A stretch of DNA of 8,678 nt from contig JABXGU010000568.1 in NCBI GenBank assembly GCA_016550415.1, forward strand, positions 1 to 8,678. Reading direction: 5' to 3'. The stretch is from an archaeon (GTDB taxonomy: Archaea; Asgardarchaeota; Hermodarchaeia; Hermodarchaeales; Hermodarchaeaceae). Shown in pieces: positions 5,375-8,678 of the stretch (the stretch's first letter is position 1; each line of letters begins with the position of its first letter). The notes under the pieces were generated by a model. That model ran no database searches. It saw nothing but the letters and a program-made list of their open reading frames with translations, and was not told where the DNA came from. A program made the position numbers and the translations under genes.

Positions 5375-7096
5375 CTATTGTACTTGTACGTGTTTAAGCA
5401 TCTTCTTGAGTTGAGAGAAGGAACGGGTATTGATGACATCACCGGATTCCAGCCAACCACGTCGCGCCATAGCTGCACCAAATCGCATCACATCAAGCTG
5501 AGCTGCCTTATGGGCGTCACTGTTTATTACTAGCTTAAGTCCGTGGGCTTTTGCTTGACGGGCAGCAACATCTGATAAATCAAGCCGATCCAAGGAGTTT
5601 ATCTCAAGATAGATGTGGTGCTGTTTTGCCTTCTTCATTATTTCATCAAGATTCACATTGTATGGCGGGCGTGTATTGATGATACGACCCGTAGGGTGTG
5701 CTAATATGTCAACATAGCTATTTTCCATAGCTGTTACGATTCGTTGTGTCAGTTCTTCTTTGGGAGCCTTTGAGCCAAAGTGCATCGCAGCAACAACAAC
5801 ATCTGTCTTAGCTAATACCTCGTCAGGAATATCGAGTGAACCATCCTCCAGGATTTCGACCTCAACACCGGATAGGAGATGAAAATGTGATAATTTCTCA
5901 TCTATTGACCGAATGGTTTCAATCTGTTCCTGAAGTCGTTCGCCATCCAAGCCATGTGCTATACGTACACGAGATGAGTGATCACAGATTCCCAAGTATT
6001 CGTAACCTCGTTGAGTGGCAGCTTTTACCATTTGCTCAATACTATCTGCACCGTCACTCCATTTTGTATGAACATGAAGATCCCCTCGGAGATTTTCTAG
6101 CTCAACAAGTTTGGGCAATCGATTCTTCATTGATGCTTCAATTTCACCAGTATCTTCACGCAGCTCTGGGGGAATCCAAGCCAAACCTAGTGCCTTGTAA
6201 ATCTCTTCTTCTGAAGAACCAGCAATTGTAGCATTACTCTTAGTGTCGGTGAGCGCATATTCACTGAGTTTCCATTTTCGCTGTTGGGCAAGTCGTCGAA
6301 GAGAAATATTGTGTGCCTTAGAACCGGTGAAATATTGCAGAGCAGCACCAAATGATTCTGGTTTTACAACTCGAATATCCACTTGGATTCCTTCACGGAC
6401 AATAATGGTGGATTTTGTATCCCCATGACCAATAACACGATCTACATCATCAATGGTAACGAATTTGTTCATAACGGGTACAGGATTCTTTGCAGCAACT
6501 ACAATGTCAATGTCGCCCACTGTTTCCTGCCAGCGACGAAGGCTACCTGCCACATCAATTTGCTCTACTTCAGGCAGCTTCTTTAGAACTCCAACTATGC
6601 GCTCAGCCAGAGGATATGCCTTGCCAATGAATGTACGCTCCTGATGTTCTGAAAGAAGGCCCAAGTTATGGCGAATATTCTCCTCGCTTCGTACCCCAAA
6701 TCCTGGTAAATCCCGAAGGCTATGTGATTCAACTGCTTCACGAAGCTGTTCTATGTTACTGATGCCAAGTCGTTCATGAAGTATTCGTAATGTTTTTGGT
6801 CCAATTTCTGGAACACGGAGTAACTCTACAAGTCCTGCAGGCACCTCCCCCCTCAGCTTCTCAAGATATTGGAGACGCCCAGATTTGAGTAACTCCTGAA
6901 TCTTAACAGCAATGGCTTGACCCACACCAGGGATTTGCTCAAGCTCACCACGTTTTGCAATAGCCATAAGATCCTCAGACAAACTTTCGATGGAACGAGC
7001 TGCTCGACGATATGCCCTTGGCTTAAAGGACACATCTTGTAGCTCCAAGAGGTCAGCTATTTCATACAGCACCTTTGCAACTTCGCTATTGCGCAC
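5375..7096 (-). CDS. polX: family X DNA polymerase with PHP exonuclease domain (PolX)
   Basis: The 573-residue protein has the full PolX architecture. The N-terminal 8-kDa-like region contains helix-hairpin-helix motifs IPGVGQAIAVKI (55-66), VPEIGPKTLRIL (95-106) and LPGFGVRSEENI (130-141). The polymerase palm carries GSLRR (184-188), GDIDI with Asp195 and Asp197, the third catalytic Asp240 in QVDIRV, and YFTGSKAHN (255-263) for the incoming nucleotide. The PHP domain (about 335-565) has DLHVHTKWSDG (339-349), CDHSS (371-375), GVEVE (410-414), AHPTGR (466-471) and NSDAH (525-529), so its metal ligands look complete. Family members fill short gaps in base-excision repair, and the PHP domain gives 3'-5' exonuclease and end-trimming activity. 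Start is GTG 7096, with an AGGTG 10 bases upstream; no other start is available near the conserved N-terminus. Stop is TAG. Length and motifs indicate an intact enzyme. Confidence 0.95.
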   Translation of the reverse strand: MRNSEVAKVLYEIADLLELQDVSFKPRAYRRAARSIESLSEDLMAIAKRGELEQIPGVGQAIAVKIQELLKSGRLQYLEKLRGEVPAGLVELLRVPEIGPKTLRILHERLGISNIEQLREAVESHSLRDLPGFGVRSEENIRHNLGLLSEHQERTFIGKAYPLAERIVGVLKKLPEVEQIDVAGSLRRWQETVGDIDIVVAAKNPVPVMNKFVTIDDVDRVIGHGDTKSTIIVREGIQVDIRVVKPESFGAALQYFTGSKAHNISLRRLAQQRKWKLSEYALTDTKSNATIAGSSEEEIYKALGLAWIPPELREDTGEIEASMKNRLPKLVELENLRGDLHVHTKWSDGADSIEQMVKAATQRGYEYLGICDHSSRVRIAHGLDGERLQEQIETIRSIDEKLSHFHLLSGVEVEILEDGSLDIPDEVLAKTDVVVAAMHFGSKAPKEELTQRIVTAMENSYVDILAHPTGRIINTRPPYNVNLDEIMKKAKQHHIYLEINSLDRLDLSDVAARQAKAHGLKLVINSDAHKAAQLDVMRFGAAMARRGWLESGDVINTRSFSQLKKMLKHVQVQ

Positions 7097-7102
7097 CTGT
7101 TC

Positions 7103-7116
7103 ATCACACCTGTGAT
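7103..7116. promoter_or_regulatory. 14-base inverted repeat over the polX ribosome binding region
   Basis: ATCACACCTGTGAT is a perfect 6-base inverted repeat with a 2-base centre. It lies 6 bases upstream of the polX GTG and covers its likely AGGTG ribosome binding site. It could be an operator or a small hairpin affecting translation; chance cannot be ruled out. Confidence 0.3.
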
Positions 7117-7130
7117 ATTAGAACCATACC

Positions 7131-7143
7131 GAATTTATTAAAC
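7131..7143 (-). promoter_or_regulatory. possible TATA box of polX
   Basis: On the minus strand TTTAATAAATTC sits about 35 bases before the polX start codon. A start site about 25 bases downstream would fall near the inverted repeat at 7103-7116. The remaining 153-base divergent gap (7097-7249) is AT-rich and shows no gene. Confidence 0.35.
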
Positions 7144-7241
7144 AATATCCTTCTTTTGTTCAAATCTAATCCATAGAAGTAACAAAATTATTAGCAAGAT
7201 TAGACAGCATTCAGATTAGAGTCATTATGAAAGACTAGATC

Positions 7242-7246
7242 GGTGA
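7242..7246 (+). promoter_or_regulatory. Shine-Dalgarno site of the acylphosphatase gene
   Basis: GGTGA stands 6 bases before ATG 7253, which favours that ATG over the adjoining TTG at 7250. The same GGTGA motif precedes the flavoprotein gene. Confidence 0.5.
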
Positions 7247-7252
7247 CCTTTG

Positions 7253-7450
7253 ATGCGAGCAATACGAGCAATTGTAAGAGGTTATGTGCAGGGTGTTTTT
7301 TTCAGAGCGTATACAAGAGATAAAGCCTCAAGCCTAGGATTGGCTGGATGGGTTCGTAACAACATGGACGGCTCTGTTGAATGTTTTGCACAAGGAGCAG
7401 AGGATGCGATTAAGGCATTCATTCGATTCCTGCACCAAGGTTCTCCTTGA
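7253..7450 (+). CDS. acyP: acylphosphatase, cut short by an in-frame TGA
   Basis: The 65 residues before the stop match the acylphosphatase N-terminus: RAIVRGYVQGVFFRAYTR (5-22) holds the phosphate cradle and the catalytic arginine (VFFR), and GLAGWVRNNMDGSVE (29-43) holds the catalytic asparagine. The family hydrolyses carboxyl-phosphate bonds of small acyl phosphates and is normally about 90 residues long. Here a TGA at 7448-7450 ends the frame right after HQGSP, before the last beta strand. The frame continues past it with well-conserved acylphosphatase sequence to TAA 7525, giving about 90 residues if the TGA is ignored. Both catalytic residues survive, but a protein without the edge strand of this ferredoxin-like fold is unlikely to be stable. 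A sequencing error, a recent nonsense mutation and readthrough are all possible. Start is ATG 7253, chosen for the GGTGA before it. Confidence 0.8.
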   Translation: MRAIRAIVRGYVQGVFFRAYTRDKASSLGLAGWVRNNMDGSVECFAQGAEDAIKAFIRFLHQGSP

Positions 7451-7525
7451 TCCCACGTTGATGAAGTAGAAATATTCGAAGAGAAGGAAGATTCTGATTT
7501 ACGTATTTTTAAAATAACTTATTAA
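7451..7525 (+). other. in-frame C-terminal remainder of acylphosphatase
   Basis: Directly after the TGA the same frame reads SHVDEVEIFEEKEDS and ends FKITY before TAA. This matches the usual acylphosphatase ending (xxVDxVEV, then a short acidic turn, then FxI), so no frameshift is involved. It has no start codon or ribosome binding site of its own. Confidence 0.75.
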
Positions 7526-7541
7526 TAGCTTAAAGAAATAC

Positions 7542-7555
7542 CTCTTAAAATCTGG
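7542..7555 (+). promoter_or_regulatory. promoter-like element of the flavoprotein gene
   Basis: CTCTTAAAATCTGG matches the element at 621-634 at 12 of 14 positions and lies 51 bases before the ATG of the flavoprotein gene. It suggests the flavoprotein has its own promoter although it lies only 81 bases after the acylphosphatase frame. Confidence 0.4.
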
Positions 7556-7596
7556 AACCTCACACACTCCTAATACTTCACTAACTTACCTTAATG

Positions 7597-7601
7597 GGTG
7601 A
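7597..7601 (+). promoter_or_regulatory. Shine-Dalgarno site deciding the flavoprotein start
   Basis: GGTGA lies 5 bases before ATG 7607. The in-frame GTG at 7598 is part of this motif and so is unlikely to be the start. Confidence 0.5.
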
Positions 7602-7606
7602 AAGAA

Positions 7607-8482
7607 ATGAAAATACTGGGTATTATTGGTTCTGCAAGAAAATTTGGTAATGGAGAGATTCTGGTAAAAGAAGCACTTTTTGCAGCAAGGGAAAAGGGAG
7701 CAACAGTACGGGCGATTCGTCTTACTGATTATAGGCTACTATCTTGTAAGGGATGTCTTGCTTGCGTTTTGAAAGGAGATCCTTGTCGTCTTGATGATGA
7801 CATGCACACCCTTTGGGATCAACTGCAATGGGCAGATGGAATCATCATCTCTGCACCAACATATTTTCTTGGACCCTCCGGTATCATCAAGATGCTCATG
7901 GATAGACTCTTCGAATTTAGTTTACAACTTGGTCAAATCCGACGGCGACCTGCAGCACTTATTGTTACAGCAGGATTACGAGAATGGGATCCCTTAACAA
8001 TGCCCATGCTTACTATGCTAGCAGGTATTTTGCAACTGGACATTATTGAAAAATTTACAGCTTATCGACCGGGTCCGGGAGAAGTCCTTCTTGATGAGCC
8101 AGTAATTTCCAATGCATCAAGAATTGGCCAACGCATTGTTGATTCACTAATCAGTCCCATTTCGAAAGAAGTATCTACCGATACGCAGAACCGAAATGTC
8201 TGCATTCAATGCGGTACCCCCTTTATTCAGTTGCTTGAAGCAAATGTAGTTGAATGCCCATTATGCCAAGCACAAGGTTACCTTCGCCCTGACAAAGAAA
8301 ATACAACTATAGAGTGGGGAAAAACAAGTGGACAAAATAGGTGGAGTCCGCAGGCTTTAGCTAAACATTTTGCAGAATGGGTAATAAAGACAGGTCCAGT
8401 TTTCAAAAAACATCAAGCCCGTATCCAAGAATTAAGACAACGCTACAAAACGCTAGAGATTGAGAACCCGCCAAGAACCTAG
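7607..8482 (+). CDS. iron-sulfur flavoprotein (Isf/NADPH-dependent FMN reductase family) with C-terminal zinc ribbon
   Basis: The 291-residue protein begins with a flavodoxin-like domain (1-180): the first strand and phosphate loop KILGIIGSARKFGNG (2-16), and SAPTYFLGPSGIIK (82-95), which binds FMN. Between them is CKGCLACVLKGDPC (47-60), the compact Cx2Cx2Cx6C motif that holds a 4Fe-4S cluster in Isf of Methanosarcina. Family members pass electrons from ferredoxin or NAD(P)H to an acceptor, for example oxygen or peroxide. After residue 195 comes an extra zinc ribbon, CIQC (199-202) and CPLC (217-220), followed by a helical tail containing HFAEWV and KKHQARIQELRQRYK. That tail is not part of minimal Isf and may bind a partner. 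There is no signal peptide, so it is cytosolic. Start is ATG 7607 with GGTGA 5 bases upstream; GTG 7598 is the longer alternative. Stop is TAG. The family is clear; the electron donor and acceptor are not. Confidence 0.88.
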   Translation: MKILGIIGSARKFGNGEILVKEALFAAREKGATVRAIRLTDYRLLSCKGCLACVLKGDPCRLDDDMHTLWDQLQWADGIIISAPTYFLGPSGIIKMLMDRLFEFSLQLGQIRRRPAALIVTAGLREWDPLTMPMLTMLAGILQLDIIEKFTAYRPGPGEVLLDEPVISNASRIGQRIVDSLISPISKEVSTDTQNRNVCIQCGTPFIQLLEANVVECPLCQAQGYLRPDKENTTIEWGKTSGQNRWSPQALAKHFAEWVIKTGPVFKKHQARIQELRQRYKTLEIENPPRT

Positions 8483-8490
8483 GGCTAAAT

Positions 8491-8502
8491 TGCAGATCTG
8501 CA
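8491..8502. repeat. 12-base perfect palindrome after the flavoprotein gene
   Basis: TGCAGATCTGCA is its own reverse complement and begins 9 bases after the flavoprotein stop. It has no loop and no T-run follows it, so it is not a classical terminator. The 134-base gap to the convergent gene (8483-8616) otherwise shows only a weak CTATA/TATAG inverted repeat (8573-8588). Confidence 0.3.
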
Positions 8503-8616
8503 CAACAAAAAATTGGTCACAGATTCTATAAATTGACTTCGAATTGTCTACACTCAAAGATAAGTAACTGACCTATACTATGATATAGAAAATCCTGCCG
8601 AGTAGTAGGAGGAGAA

Positions 8617-8678
8617 TTATTCCTCTTCTTCGAGTTTTCCTTCGCGTCGGAGTTTTTCTAGAAGGGCTTTCTCAGCAG
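8617..8678 (-). CDS. C-terminal end of an unidentified acidic protein
   Basis: The last 19 complete codons of a minus-strand frame are visible, reading EKALLEKLRREGKLEEEE before a TAA stop. This is a charged helix with a glutamate tail, common at the ends of archaeal ribosomal or translation proteins and chaperones, but too short to identify. The gene enters from beyond the right edge and converges on the flavoprotein gene. Codon-like composition and a clean stop support it; a chance frame is possible. Confidence 0.45.
   Translation of the reverse strand, partial: AEKALLEKLRREGKLEEEE

Noticed and set aside
5836..6231. Open frame of 131 codons on the plus strand inside polX
   Set aside because: It is antisense to the well-conserved PHP domain of polX, with no ribosome binding site or family match.
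7098..7104. GTGATGA on the minus strand as the C box of a C/D guide RNA
   Set aside because: No matching C' box, and the only CTGA in range lies inside polX coding sequence; the string is better explained by the inverted repeat and the polX leader.
7448..7450. TGA in acylphosphatase read as selenocysteine
   Set aside because: Some archaea encode selenocysteine, but no selenium-containing acylphosphatase is known to me, the position is not catalytic, and no hairpin resembling an archaeal SECIS element could be seen in 7526-7606.
8607..8613. AGGAGGA on the plus strand as a ribosome binding site for a rightward gene
   Set aside because: No ATG, GTG or TTG follows at a useful distance, and the plus-strand frame it would serve meets a TAG near 8658.

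Overview
The window looks like part of an archaeal chromosome of moderate, slightly AT-leaning base composition. The gene set points to archaea: a longin-like domain fused to a Ras/Arf-type GTPase, a PolX-PHP polymerase, an SfsA homologue, an Isf-type iron-sulfur flavoprotein and small zinc-ribbon proteins. So do the Shine-Dalgarno sites (GGAG, GGGAGG, GGTGA) and the TATA-like boxes. The longin-GTPase fusion and the corrinoid methyltransferase pair suggest an Asgard archaeon, perhaps Thorarchaeota-like. That lineage call is an inference from gene content; no rRNA or phylogenetic marker is present.

Layout from left to right. (1) The 5' part of sfsA is on the minus strand and runs off the left edge. 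(2) Divergent from it is a plus-strand three-gene cluster at 678-3918: a cysteine-synthase-like PLP enzyme, a corrinoid protein, and an MttB-superfamily methyltransferase without pyrrolysine. (3) A plus-strand gene at 4078-4947 encodes a longin-like domain followed by a small GTPase. (4) A minus-strand pair follows: polX (7096-5375), then a small zinc-ribbon protein (5305-4967) that converges on the GTPase gene. (5) On the plus strand is an acylphosphatase gene interrupted by an in-frame TGA, then an iron-sulfur flavoprotein with a C-terminal zinc ribbon (7607-8482). (6) The C-terminal end of an unidentified acidic minus-strand protein lies at the right edge.

The cluster at 678-3918 is the clearest functional unit. 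The methyltransferase would move a methyl group from a methylated (probably quaternary) amine onto the cobalt of the corrinoid protein. The downstream acceptor methyltransferase and the reductive activator are not in the window. Why a PLP beta-replacement enzyme leads this cluster is an open question. polX and the SfsA homologue concern DNA repair and nucleic-acid processing, the GTPase concerns signalling or membrane processes, and the flavoprotein concerns electron transfer.

Three plus-strand transcription units share a promoter-like element, close to C-T-Y-T-T-A-A-R followed by CTGG, at 43-57 bases before their start codons. Several genes (sfsA, the PLP enzyme, the GTPase) appear to begin with TTG, placed by Shine-Dalgarno spacing. 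TAG is the stop codon of four genes, which argues against general reading of TAG as pyrrolysine. No tRNA, rRNA, CRISPR array or insertion sequence was seen, and no stretch without a gene exceeds about 180 bases.
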